Part shown: positions 1 through 6,374 of the stretch, in pieces | How the letters are laid out: each line of letters opens with the position of its first letter | Numbering within the stretch: the stretch's first letter is position 1 | Assembly (NCBI GenBank): GCA_000435195.1 | Contig: FR880281.1 | Span: 1-7,922 of the forward strand | Source of the DNA: Clostridium sp. CAG:169 | Lineage (GTDB): Bacteria > Bacillota > Clostridia > Oscillospirales > Ruminococcaceae | Reading direction: 5' to 3' | Length of the DNA: 7,922 nt | Notes under the pieces: model-generated | Databases searched by the model: none | Seen by the model: the letters and a program-made list of their open reading frames with translations, nothing else | What the model was told of the DNA's origin: nothing | Position numbers and translations under genes: made by a program

Positions 1-1162
1 GGGCAATGTCCTCCCGGATGGTGTAGCTAGCCTCGATGACCAGCATCCTTCCCTTTTGCGTTTTTCTCAACAGCCGCCGCTGCACCTGATATTCCGGGTG
101 CTGTGCTTCCCATTCTTCCAGCTGCTGCATGGCAAAATATTCTGCCTTCTCTTCGCTCAAAGCAACGGTCTGCGTCTGCATCCCAATCGACTGCCGGACG
201 GTTAAATCAAACGGCAGGACCATTCCGCACAGACGGACCGGTCGGACAAACACCCGTTCAAAGCGCTCCTCCCTTTGGGATAAAAAATTGCCGCCTGATA
301 AAAAGAGCGGGAAGCGCTTGCCAAAGAGGTTAAGGTAGCGGTAGTTTTTCACCTCCCCCACCGGTACCTGCACAGTCTGCTCCATCGGGATTGACACCGT
401 TTTGCTCATCCCATATTCTGCCACCACCTTTGCGCTGGCGTGCCGCAGGATGGTCTTGCCCTTTTTGCTGGACACCACGCCGCTGACCAAAAGGTCTCCT
501 TTTTTCACCGTTTCCCCTTTTTTGCGAAATCCTTCTCCGTCATACACCTCCATCTGCACAATCTGTCCTCCTCGCGCCGCTACGATGTTGCAGGGTTCGG
601 TGTCCTGCACCTCTTCCTCCCCTTCGTTGCGCTCGCTGATTTCCACCTCGGCAACGCTGCCCACCAGATTGACCGCTGCCCATCCCACCTGATGATACTC
701 CTGCCGCAGCCGGATTGCCATTTTCTGCACATCTAAACTCTTTTTCCAGCTGCCGCGGTGCAGACCCATCTCCTCGAGTGACTGCAAAATGGCGTCGTCG
801 CTGACCGTTTGGTTGCCGTTTAGCTCGATTGACCAGACAAACTGCCCGGACAACCCTACGCACAGGCAAAACAGCCCGATGCCGACCAACAATCCCACCC
901 GCCGACGATACCGCTGTACCCAAAACGGCAGTCCGTTTCGCTGCACCACCCGCACCCGCACATGGGTCTTGCGCACAAAGGGTCGAATGCGGCGGTAGTG
1001 CTTCACCGTCGTCTGCGCGGTATATCCCTCCGGCGTACACCGCGTATGAAAGACCGGGATTTCGTTGCGACTGAGCAGATTCAAAAAACGTTCGGCAAAG
1101 GCTCCCTTTACCGTAAAGGTGACCGTCCCGCGGGCAAACCGCAGCAGAGAAACCAAAGACAT
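1..1162 (-). CDS. yqfD: Sporulation protein YqfD (3' end outside window)
   Basis: Reading the minus strand from an ATG at 1162 gives an uninterrupted frame of 387 codons that runs off the left edge. The B. subtilis protein is about 400 residues, so only a short C-terminal piece should be missing. A basic N-terminal cytoplasmic part (residues 1-88) is followed by one membrane segment (about 89-109, GLLVGIGLFCLCVGLSG). Next comes a POTRA/FtsQ-like stretch that opens with WSIELNGNQTVSDDAI (110-178). A short lipoyl/HlyD-like hairpin (about 190-230, NIVAARGGQIVQM then KKGDLLVSG) leads into the C-terminal domain. This order is the YqfD family pattern. The ribosome binding site GAGGTG (1169-1174) overlaps the yqfC stop codon, and only 10 nt separate the genes, so they form one operon. 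In Bacillus, yqfC-yqfD is in the sigma-E mother-cell regulon; the molecular role is not visible from sequence. Family assignment is secure. Confidence 0.93.
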   Translation of the reverse strand, partial: MSLVSLLRFARGTVTFTVKGAFAERFLNLLSRNEIPVFHTRCTPEGYTAQTTVKHYRRIRPFVRKTHVRVRVVQRNGLPFWVQRYRRRVGLLVGIGLFCLCVGLSGQFVWSIELNGNQTVSDDAILQSLEEMGLHRGSWKKSLDVQKMAIRLRQEYHQVGWAAVNLVGSVAEVEISERNEGEEEVQDTEPCNIVAARGGQIVQMEVYDGEGFRKKGETVKKGDLLVSGVVSSKKGKTILRHASAKVVAEYGMSKTVSIPMEQTVQVPVGEVKNYRYLNLFGKRFPLFLSGGNFLSQREERFERVFVRPVRLCGMVLPFDLTVRQSIGMQTQTVALSEEKAEYFAMQQLEEWEAQHPEYQVQRRLLRKTQKGRMLVIEASYTIREDIA

Positions 1163-1172
1163 ACTTTTCACC

Positions 1173-1448
1173 TCAATTACAATATTCCAATCCTGAGAGG
1201 AAGCCGCGCACGATCAGGCTATCCTCCGACATACAGGCAATTTGCAGCTCTCTTCCGCTGACCTTCAGCTGACCTTCCGGGATGTGCAGGCGGATGAGGG
1301 TGTCGTTGTACTCTACGATGCCTTTGCAGCCGTCCACCAACAGCTCCCGATTGGAGCAAAGCTCCAGATGACTTTCCTGACCCAGCAGCGAACTGCCCAA
1401 TGTATTGCGCTCGGTTAAAAGCTGCTGTTTTTGTTTTTTGATTCGCAT
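1173..1448 (-). CDS. yqfC: Sporulation protein YqfC (YabP/YqfC family)
   Basis: A 91-residue protein, close to the usual YqfC length. A short basic N-terminus (MRIKKQKQQ) is followed by a beta-rich YabP/YqfC domain covering about residues 27-88, with alternating hydrophobic strands such as ELLVDGCKGIVEYN and LIRLHIPEGQLKVSG. It has no signal peptide or membrane segment. The ATG at 1448 is preferred over a TTG two codons upstream because AGGGAG (1456-1461) sits 7 nt from the ATG. It is the first gene of a yqfC-yqfD pair with a 10-nt gap, the same order as in B. subtilis, which is strong contextual support. In Bacillus the operon is transcribed by sigma-E in the mother cell. The biochemical function is not established. 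No convincing promoter was found on this strand: the CATAGGAT at about 1478-1485 only loosely resembles a sigma-E -10. Confidence 0.9.
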   Translation of the reverse strand: MRIKKQKQQLLTERNTLGSSLLGQESHLELCSNRELLVDGCKGIVEYNDTLIRLHIPEGQLKVSGRELQIACMSEDSLIVRGFLSGLEYCN

Positions 1449-1504
1449 AAGCAATCTCCCTTTCCCTTTTTCTCTATCCTATGAAGTACAAAAAACTTTT
1501 AGCA

Positions 1505-1534
1505 GTCAATTCCTGCTTTTCCTTTGCATACAAA
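1505..1534 (+). promoter_or_regulatory. Candidate sigma-E-type promoter for ylbJ
   Basis: CATACAAA at 1527-1534 matches seven of eight positions of the Bacillus sigma-E -10 consensus CATACAnT. Fifteen nt upstream, GTCAATT (1505-1511) partly resembles the -35 element (a GTCATATT-like sequence missing one T). Transcription would begin near 1541, just before the stem-loop at 1545-1573, and run into ylbJ, a known sigma-E target in Bacillus. The -10 match is good and the -35 match is weak, so this is a candidate only. Confidence 0.42.
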
Positions 1535-1544
1535 TAAAGTCAAG

Positions 1545-1573
1545 AGGGGAAGGTTGCTCTGTAACCTTCCCCT
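1545..1573 (+). other. Perfect 11-bp stem-loop in ylbJ leader
   Basis: The arms 1545-1555 (AGGGGAAGGTT) and 1563-1573 (AACCTTCCCCT) are exact reverse complements around a 7-nt loop. Downstream on the plus strand is TATAAAAAAAC, with no T tract. On the minus strand the flank is CTTGACTTTATTTG, also without a useful T run. It is therefore not a convincing intrinsic terminator on either strand. If the sigma-E-like promoter just upstream is used, this hairpin would form the extreme 5' end of the ylbJ mRNA, 27 nt before the start codon, where it could stabilise the transcript or tune translation (inference). Confidence 0.6.
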
Positions 1574-1600
1574 ATAAAAAAACAGGAAAGGTGAAGAACC

Positions 1601-2701
1601 ATGAAATCCATCCAAAAAATTGCCCGCTCCCTGCTTTGTCTGCTTTGTCTGCTGTTTGCCGTTCTGCTCATCCAAAATGCGCCGGTGGTGGCAAAAGGCG
1701 CTGTGCAGGGGATTCGACTGTGCTTGCAGACGGTCATTCCCTCGCTGTTTTGCTTTATGGTATTGACCTGCTTTCTCATCAACAGCGGACTGTACCGTTT
1801 TCTTTCCCTCCCCCTTGCCTGGGTGACCCGCAGGCTGTTCTTTCTTCCCCCTGAGCTGGGCAGCATCCTGCTGCTGGGGATGGTCGGCGGGTATCCGATG
1901 GGCGCCAAAGCCATCGCTTCGTTGCTCCAGCAGCAAAAAATCGACCCAAGAGATGCCCAGCGGATGATGCTCTACTGCTGCTGTGCCGGTCCTTCCTTCA
2001 TCATCTCTGCGGTGGGTGTCCAAATGTTCGGCAGTTTTTCTGTCGGCGTCCTGGTGTTTGCTGTCCAGTTGGGTGTTTCTATACTGTTTGCCCTGGTTTG
2101 CGCACTCCACTGCCGTCTACATTCCTCCCGTCCTGCCGCTATCGCCGACCCGCACCCGGTTTCTTCTGTTCGACCGCTCGGACTGGGAGAAGCCTTTGTC
2201 CTGTCGGTCGCACAAAGCGTCGAGGCAATGGGACAGATGTCCGGCTTCATTGTGCTTTTTTCTGCGGTCGGTCAGCTGATTTCTTCCCTGCTGCCTTATG
2301 CTTCGCTGGCTCGTGCGCTGCTGCTGGGCTGTCTGGAGGTCACCAACGGCTGCTCGCTTGCCAGCACCCTTCCCTTTGGAGCGGTGTTCGCTTCCTGTTT
2401 TCTTTCCTTTGGCGGGCTTTCGGTCTTAGCGCAGATTATGGGCATCCTCAAGGGCACCCATATCCGCATCCTGCCCATCCTGCTTTCCCGATTGCTGCAC
2501 GCGCTGGTTTCCGGTGTTCTTACCTTTGTCCTGCTCAAATCTCTGGGGGAAAGTGTCTCTGTCTTTGCTGCACAGACCCATCCCATCCCGGTCGCCGACC
2601 CTGCCACCCCATTTTTGTGCCTGTGCCTGATTATGATGGGGGTGTTGCTGTTGCAACAGCTTTCCTGCCCTATGCAGAAAAAGCATTCCTCCCTGCTGTA
2701 A
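1601..2701 (+). CDS. ylbJ: YlbJ/SpoVV-like sporulation integral membrane protein
   Basis: A 366-residue polytopic membrane protein, slightly shorter than Bacillus YlbJ (about 400). It belongs to the nucleoside-recognition/Gate superfamily. Motifs typical of YlbJ are visible: VIPSLFCFMVL (45-55), GGYPMGAK (96-103), CAGPSFI (128-134), LEVTNG (245-250) and SFGGLSVLAQ (269-278). The motifs recur in two halves, suggesting the usual duplicated topology. Hydrophobic segments lie near 8-26, 45-68, 86-108, 130-170, 197-232, 235-285, 296-314 and 336-353. In B. subtilis this protein (renamed SpoVV) is in the mother-cell membrane facing the forespore and is needed to move dipicolinic acid towards the spore; the same role is inferred here. 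The ATG at 1601 has AGGTGA (1589-1594) upstream. The gene is divergent from yqfC, with 152 bp between the start codons, and no terminator separates it from the next gene. A less specific alternative is another Gate-domain transporter. Confidence 0.85.
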   Translation: MKSIQKIARSLLCLLCLLFAVLLIQNAPVVAKGAVQGIRLCLQTVIPSLFCFMVLTCFLINSGLYRFLSLPLAWVTRRLFFLPPELGSILLLGMVGGYPMGAKAIASLLQQQKIDPRDAQRMMLYCCCAGPSFIISAVGVQMFGSFSVGVLVFAVQLGVSILFALVCALHCRLHSSRPAAIADPHPVSSVRPLGLGEAFVLSVAQSVEAMGQMSGFIVLFSAVGQLISSLLPYASLARALLLGCLEVTNGCSLASTLPFGAVFASCFLSFGGLSVLAQIMGILKGTHIRILPILLSRLLHALVSGVLTFVLLKSLGESVSVFAAQTHPIPVADPATPFLCLCLIMMGVLLLQQLSCPMQKKHSSLL

Positions 2702-2723
2702 AATCCTATTTTCCGAAAATCTA

Positions 2724-2752
2724 TGGAAAGCGGATTGGAAAGATGGTATAAT
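2724..2752 (+). promoter_or_regulatory. Sigma-A-type extended -10 promoter for the 994-aa gene
   Basis: TATAAT at 2747-2752 is a perfect -10 element preceded by TGG, giving an extended -10 (TGnTATAAT). The hexamer 17 nt upstream, TGGAAA at 2724-2729, is a weak -35, which an extended -10 can tolerate. The predicted start near 2759 leaves a leader of about 55 nt before the TTG start at 2814. This suggests vegetative expression of the downstream gene, independent of ylbJ, although read-through from ylbJ is also possible because no terminator lies between them. Confidence 0.65.
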
Positions 2753-2800
2753 AAAGGTATCAATCTATCCTTTCTGTCTGCCTTGGACAGGCATCGAATC

Positions 2801-2816
2801 GAGGTGTTGCTATTTG
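2801..2816 (+). promoter_or_regulatory. Ribosome binding site fixing a TTG start
   Basis: GAGGTG at 2801-2806 is followed by a 7-nt spacer and then TTG at 2814-2816. No in-frame ATG occurs until residue 27, and starting there would remove the export signal. The spacing matches that of the other genes in the window, so TTG is the supported start. Confidence 0.8.
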
Positions 2817-5798
2817 AAAGAGTATACTCGTACCATCTCCCGCGCCCTTTCCCTTCTGTTGGCAGGATGTATCCTGCGTTCTTCCCTGTGTATGCCGGTA
2901 TCTGCCAACCTGAACACAACCATTCAGGAGGAAGCCGCACCTCAAAAGGTGGAAAAGCAATCGGCAGAATCTGACTTTGAACAGCCCTACTTTTCAGGCG
3001 GAAAATCCATGAACGCCGTCGTAGTGGAGAGCATGAACAACCTGACCTATCCCGCCAGCCCGCAGACCGGCTACTGGCAGCTGCGGCATGAGGCAAAAAA
3101 AATTGTGGATGTCGCTGCCGATTATGGGATGGACACCCTGTTTTATCCGGTGACACCGGAGCTTGCTGCCATGTATCCCTCCCGCTACCTTCCGCAAAGC
3201 CGGTATCTAGTGGAGCAAACCGGACAATCCTCCATCAAAAATCCGCTGAAGTCGCTGGTCAAGCAGGCGACAGAGGAGGGAATGGATGTTTGTGCTGTGA
3301 TTTCCCCCTTTGAGATGGGCTCGACTGACTATAACAGTAGCCCAAAAACGCTGGCAGCCCTCCACCCGGAGCTGACCCTGCAAACCCAAGGCTCGGTCGT
3401 TTTGGACTTAAACCAAGAGGAGGCACAAAAGCTGATTGGAAATATTGCGCGGGAATTGACCATCGACTACCGCATCGGCGGTATTGCGCTGGACCTGCGC
3501 AGCTGTATCCGGGATGGACGCATCCAGCTGGACAGCATCCGTTCCACCGTTGATTCTGTGGTGCAGCAGGTGCGAAAACAATCCTCCATCCTGCGCATCG
3601 GGCTGATTTTACCCGCTGAGATGGTACAGGGCAACAGCCTGCAAACTGAATTTCTGCGGCAGCTGATGCACGACGGCACCGTCAATTTCCTTCTGGTCGA
3701 TTCTCGGCAGAAGATTGGCGACGGCAGCTATACCGACACCATCCGCCTGTGGAAAGAGATGCTGAAAACGCAGGGCGAACAGATGGAGCTGTTTGCCTGG
3801 CAGGATGCAAGCCGCATTTACTCACCCTTGAGTGAGCCTGCCTTTTACAGCGACCAAGAGGAATTGATCTTCCGAGCCTTTTCCAACCAGATCGACCAAC
3901 TCAACGGTTCGGTGATTGATTCTCTTCGCAGCATCCAGCTTTCCCCTTCCCTTTCCGATGCCCTGTCCACCCGACAGAACACCTCCGGCTGGTACCTGGA
4001 TACCGCCTTGCAGCAGCCGGACAGCCTGACCATCGGAAATCCCGAGGAATTGAGCTACTCCTCCGAAGACAGCTATCTGATTACCGGCTGGTGTGACCCC
4101 ACCATCCCTCTGCTGCTCAACGACCAAAATTACGACGGCAGATATGGTGAAATCTCTGACGATGGATACTTTGCGCTCCAGGTCCCGCTCAAAATGGGCT
4201 CCAATCGCTATGTCTTTTCCCAGAATGCCCGCACTCGTTCGGTCAGCATCATCCGCTCTGCGGATGCCTCTGCCGAAAACACCCTTTCCCCTATCTCCGA
4301 AATCATTCCCGAGTCGGCATATCCTGCCAACAACGAGCCGGTCTCTATTTTAAATCCGGTCATTTTGAGCTGTATGGCTCCTTCGGGCGCACAGGTCAGC
4401 GCAGAACTCAACGGACACCTTTACACACTAACCCAGCAGGACCCTTCCATACGACCCGGTTATCCTGCACTCTTTTCTGCCACTGCACAGCTGGTGGAAG
4501 CAGAAACGCTGCAAATTTCGCGGCTGGGTCCGGTTTCCTACTCGATGGTTTATAATGGACAGCTGCGCCTTCAGACCTCCTTGGGTGAGCTGGTTCAGAT
4601 TGGCAGCCAGCAGGACCTTGCCATCCAAACCACCGACCCGTTGACCGCTGTCTTTGCAGACCCTTCCGAGAAAAAGCTGCTGTATGCGTTGCCGCAGGGT
4701 ACAAAGGACTATGTCACCTCCTCTACCGACGAATACTACTACCTGTACTCGGGAGGATGTATTCGTAAAAAGGCTGCCCGCATCCTCACCCGTAAGACCG
4801 ACATCTACACCCTTTCCAAGAAAATTTCCAATGTGGTGATTCAAAGCACCAGCCGTGGCGAGTACATCACCTTTGTCGGCGGCAAAGGGCTTCCCTGTAC
4901 CGTTTCCTATGATGCAAACGAGCGCACCGTTTCGCTCAGGCTCTCCCACGTCACCAACATGAACCGCCAGCTGGACTATTTAAGCAGCGACATCTTCTCC
5001 GACATCGAGGTACAGCAGCAGGAAAACGACATCCTGGTCACCCTGCCATTAAAAGAGGGGATGCCTTTCTATGGCTATCAGGTCACCTTCAACGGAGAAA
5101 ATATCGTGGTCTATTTCCGCTCCCATCTTTCTTCGGATGCTAAACAGACCCAACAGCCGCTTAAAGGGCTCAACATCGTCATTGATGCCGGTCACGGTGG
5201 GCAGGACATCGGCTCCGACAGCCTGCTGGGCAACCAGAGCACCGATGAAGAACAGCTCAATCTGCTGATGGCACGCGCACTGTACGACCGTCTGCGTATT
5301 TTGGGCGCCAACGTTTTTCTCACCCGCTCCGGGCATGAAACGATGGCAGGTCTGGACCGCATCATGTTTGCACAATACCGCGAAGCCGACCTCTTTCTCT
5401 CCTTCCATCACTGTGCCGATGAACCGGGCATCTCCATTCAGTACAACGACAGCTTTTCCAAAAACTTTGCCGAGCAAATATCCGATGCCCTTTCTGCACG
5501 GCTGGATGTGCCGCAAAATTCGGTCACCCTTGCCAACACCTACTCGCAGGGTGTTTCCTTCTGCCCGTCGCTGACCGTCCAAACGGGCAACCTGCTCGAC
5601 CCTTCCGATTACAGCCGATTGGTCAAGCCGGTCAATATCTACCGCACCGCCTATCAGATGGGTCAAACGCTTGAGGAATTTGTCCGCTCAACCAACGAGC
5701 AGTATACCAAAGCATCACTGATTCAGCAGGAGGTTGCTTCCAAAGAAAACAAGGACGATTTTTCTGCCAATTCAGTCATAAAAAAAGGGACACTGTAA
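2814..5798 (+). CDS. Exported GHL10 / Ig / SH3 / AMIN / Amidase_3 fusion protein, likely impaired amidase
   Basis: A 994-residue exported protein. The N-terminus has a basic start and hydrophobic core with either a lipobox (LAGC, Cys19) or a signal peptidase I site (VSA, after residue 31); the choice is unclear. Residues about 64-350 resemble GHL10/DUF187 glycosidase-like proteins: a MNAVVVESMNNLTYP opening, YPSRYLPQSRYL, EEGMDVCAVISPFE, and GGIALDL at 222-228 where the family usually has DGIxxDD. Residues about 406-470 (TGWCDPTIPLLLND, DGYFALQVPLKMGSN) look Ig-like, followed by another beta module (SCMAPSGAQVSAELNG). An SH3-like stretch lies near 607-660 (LPQGTKDYV, YLYSGG) and an AMIN-like beta domain near 671-771. 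The C-terminus (782-955) is Amidase_3, a zinc N-acetylmuramoyl-L-alanine amidase fold. Zinc ligands H794 (DAGHGG), E812 and H865 are present, but the catalytic Glu position is Gln923 (LTVQTGN) and the SxHxN motif reads SFHHC. It probably acts at the cell wall, perhaps only by binding. Family assignment is strong; activity is doubtful. Confidence 0.85.
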   Translation: MKEYTRTISRALSLLLAGCILRSSLCMPVSANLNTTIQEEAAPQKVEKQSAESDFEQPYFSGGKSMNAVVVESMNNLTYPASPQTGYWQLRHEAKKIVDVAADYGMDTLFYPVTPELAAMYPSRYLPQSRYLVEQTGQSSIKNPLKSLVKQATEEGMDVCAVISPFEMGSTDYNSSPKTLAALHPELTLQTQGSVVLDLNQEEAQKLIGNIARELTIDYRIGGIALDLRSCIRDGRIQLDSIRSTVDSVVQQVRKQSSILRIGLILPAEMVQGNSLQTEFLRQLMHDGTVNFLLVDSRQKIGDGSYTDTIRLWKEMLKTQGEQMELFAWQDASRIYSPLSEPAFYSDQEELIFRAFSNQIDQLNGSVIDSLRSIQLSPSLSDALSTRQNTSGWYLDTALQQPDSLTIGNPEELSYSSEDSYLITGWCDPTIPLLLNDQNYDGRYGEISDDGYFALQVPLKMGSNRYVFSQNARTRSVSIIRSADASAENTLSPISEIIPESAYPANNEPVSILNPVILSCMAPSGAQVSAELNGHLYTLTQQDPSIRPGYPALFSATAQLVEAETLQISRLGPVSYSMVYNGQLRLQTSLGELVQIGSQQDLAIQTTDPLTAVFADPSEKKLLYALPQGTKDYVTSSTDEYYYLYSGGCIRKKAARILTRKTDIYTLSKKISNVVIQSTSRGEYITFVGGKGLPCTVSYDANERTVSLRLSHVTNMNRQLDYLSSDIFSDIEVQQQENDILVTLPLKEGMPFYGYQVTFNGENIVVYFRSHLSSDAKQTQQPLKGLNIVIDAGHGGQDIGSDSLLGNQSTDEEQLNLLMARALYDRLRILGANVFLTRSGHETMAGLDRIMFAQYREADLFLSFHHCADEPGISIQYNDSFSKNFAEQISDALSARLDVPQNSVTLANTYSQGVSFCPSLTVQTGNLLDPSDYSRLVKPVNIYRTAYQMGQTLEEFVRSTNEQYTKASLIQQEVASKENKDDFSANSVIKKGTL

Positions 5799-5817
5799 AA
5801 AAGCAGTGTCCCTTTTT
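5782..5817. terminator. Bidirectional intrinsic terminator between convergent genes
   Basis: The arms GGGACACTG (5787-5795) and CAGTGTCCC (5804-5812) pair perfectly around an 8-nt loop. An A run (5782-5786) on the left and a T run (5813-5817) on the right extend the stem and supply a U tract in both directions. It serves the 994-aa gene on the plus strand and the 143-aa gene on the minus strand, which stops at 5831. Unusually, the left arm encodes the last codons of the 994-aa protein (KKGTL) and its TAA stop (5796-5798) lies in the loop. Confidence 0.93.
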
Positions 5818-5830
5818 GCTATCCCGTTTT

Positions 5831-6262
5831 CTAGCGGATAGCATATTTTCCTTTACAGGTCAAAACTGCCATGCCCTTCTTTACAAAGGCATAGTCAAAC
5901 AGATAGCCTTCCCGCTGGCTGCCTTCTGCCACCAGCTGCTCGAGCAGGTGGAACAGGTCGCTGTCATGGTAGGGCTGATAATCCTTTTTGACATAGCTCT
6001 TTAAATCGTAGTAAAGCACCAGCAAGCCTTTTTCCTCCAGCGATTTGAGCAGCCGGGCGCGTGCCTTCACCGGCTCCATTTCCTCATCCTGCCGTTCCAG
6101 ATGAACTGCGTCCAGCGCAGTGCTGATCAGCTCATCCTCCCGGCTGCTGCGCAGCTCAAAGCGGCAGACCGGGTAGCGGTTTGCACCGGAAATCTCTTTG
6201 AGCAGCTGCTTTTCCTCCTGCGAAATGACCGGCGAACTGGTGTGATGGATACAAACGCTCAT
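5831..6262 (-). CDS. Protein of unknown function, 143 aa, possible winged-helix fold
   Basis: I do not recognise this family. The protein is soluble, with no signal peptide or membrane segment. It has predicted helices near 14-26 (SQEEKQLLKEISG), 41-53 (EDELISTALDAV), 63-79 (EPVKARARLLKSLEEKG) and 101-113 (SDLFHLLEQLVAE). A probable strand at 80-86 (LLVLYYD) and a C-terminal beta pair (YLFDYAFV then AVLTCKGKYAI) complete it. The helix-strand-helix-hairpin order from about residue 63 is compatible with a winged-helix domain, but no clear DNA-recognition motif is visible. The ATG at 6262 is chosen because AGGAGG (6270-6275) is 7 nt away; a nearby ATG in another frame (6266) is only 3 nt from it. 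A sigma-A promoter lies just upstream at 6339-6367, between this gene and the GH25 gene. It could also be co-transcribed with GH25, since no terminator separates them. Confidence 0.72.
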   Translation of the reverse strand: MSVCIHHTSSPVISQEEKQLLKEISGANRYPVCRFELRSSREDELISTALDAVHLERQDEEMEPVKARARLLKSLEEKGLLVLYYDLKSYVKKDYQPYHDSDLFHLLEQLVAEGSQREGYLFDYAFVKKGMAVLTCKGKYAIR

Positions 6263-6312
6263 CCATCTTCCTCCTTTTCTTTATTTCATCCTTTGATTTT
6301 TGGGTTTCATTC

Positions 6313-6327
6313 AGCCCTCTTCGGGCT
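6313..6327 (-). other. Small stem-loop in leader of the 143-aa gene
   Basis: AGCCC and GGGCT arms (6313-6317 and 6323-6327) pair around a 5-nt loop, a few nt after the predicted transcription start of the 143-aa gene. No T tract follows on the minus strand, so it is not a terminator for the GH25 gene. It is short and could be incidental. Confidence 0.35.
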
Positions 6328-6338
6328 TTCTCTCGTCC

Positions 6339-6367
6339 AGTATACGACATCCCGAAAAAAATTGCAA
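6339..6367 (-). promoter_or_regulatory. Sigma-A promoter for the 143-aa gene
   Basis: On the minus strand TTGCAA (6362-6367) and TATACT (6339-6344) are separated by exactly 17 nt. Both hexamers differ from consensus at one position (A in place of C at the fifth base of the -35; C in place of A at the fifth base of the -10). The start would be near 6332, giving a leader of about 70 nt. This promoter lies only a few bases beyond the GH25 stop codon and indicates housekeeping expression of the downstream gene. Confidence 0.78.
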
Positions 6368-6374
6368 GTGCAGC

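Noticed and set aside
540..1040. Minus-strand open frame of 166 codons inside the yqfD region
   Set aside because: It is an out-of-frame shadow of yqfD. Its translation is rich in Arg, Gly and Ala with no domain, whereas the neighbouring frame gives a clean YqfD protein.
1545..1573. Stem-loop read as an intrinsic terminator
   Set aside because: Neither flank carries a T tract on the transcribed strand, and both adjacent genes are transcribed away from it.
1630..1648. Tandem 9-bp repeat CTGCTTTGT within ylbJ
   Set aside because: It encodes LCLLCL in the first membrane segment; two copies in a Leu/Cys-rich helix need no special explanation.
2098..2751. Plus-strand open frame of 217 codons overlapping ylbJ
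   Set aside because: It is a shifted frame within ylbJ with Cys/Arg/Pro-rich, non-protein-like sequence, and it lacks a ribosome binding site.
2296..3156. Minus-strand open frame of 286 codons opposite ylbJ and the 994-aa gene
   Set aside because: It spans two well-supported plus-strand genes and their promoter, has low-complexity basic and Ser-rich composition, and matches no family.
5049..5666. Minus-strand open frame of 205 codons opposite the amidase domain
   Set aside because: It is antisense to a strongly conserved Amidase_3 coding region and has no recognisable domain.
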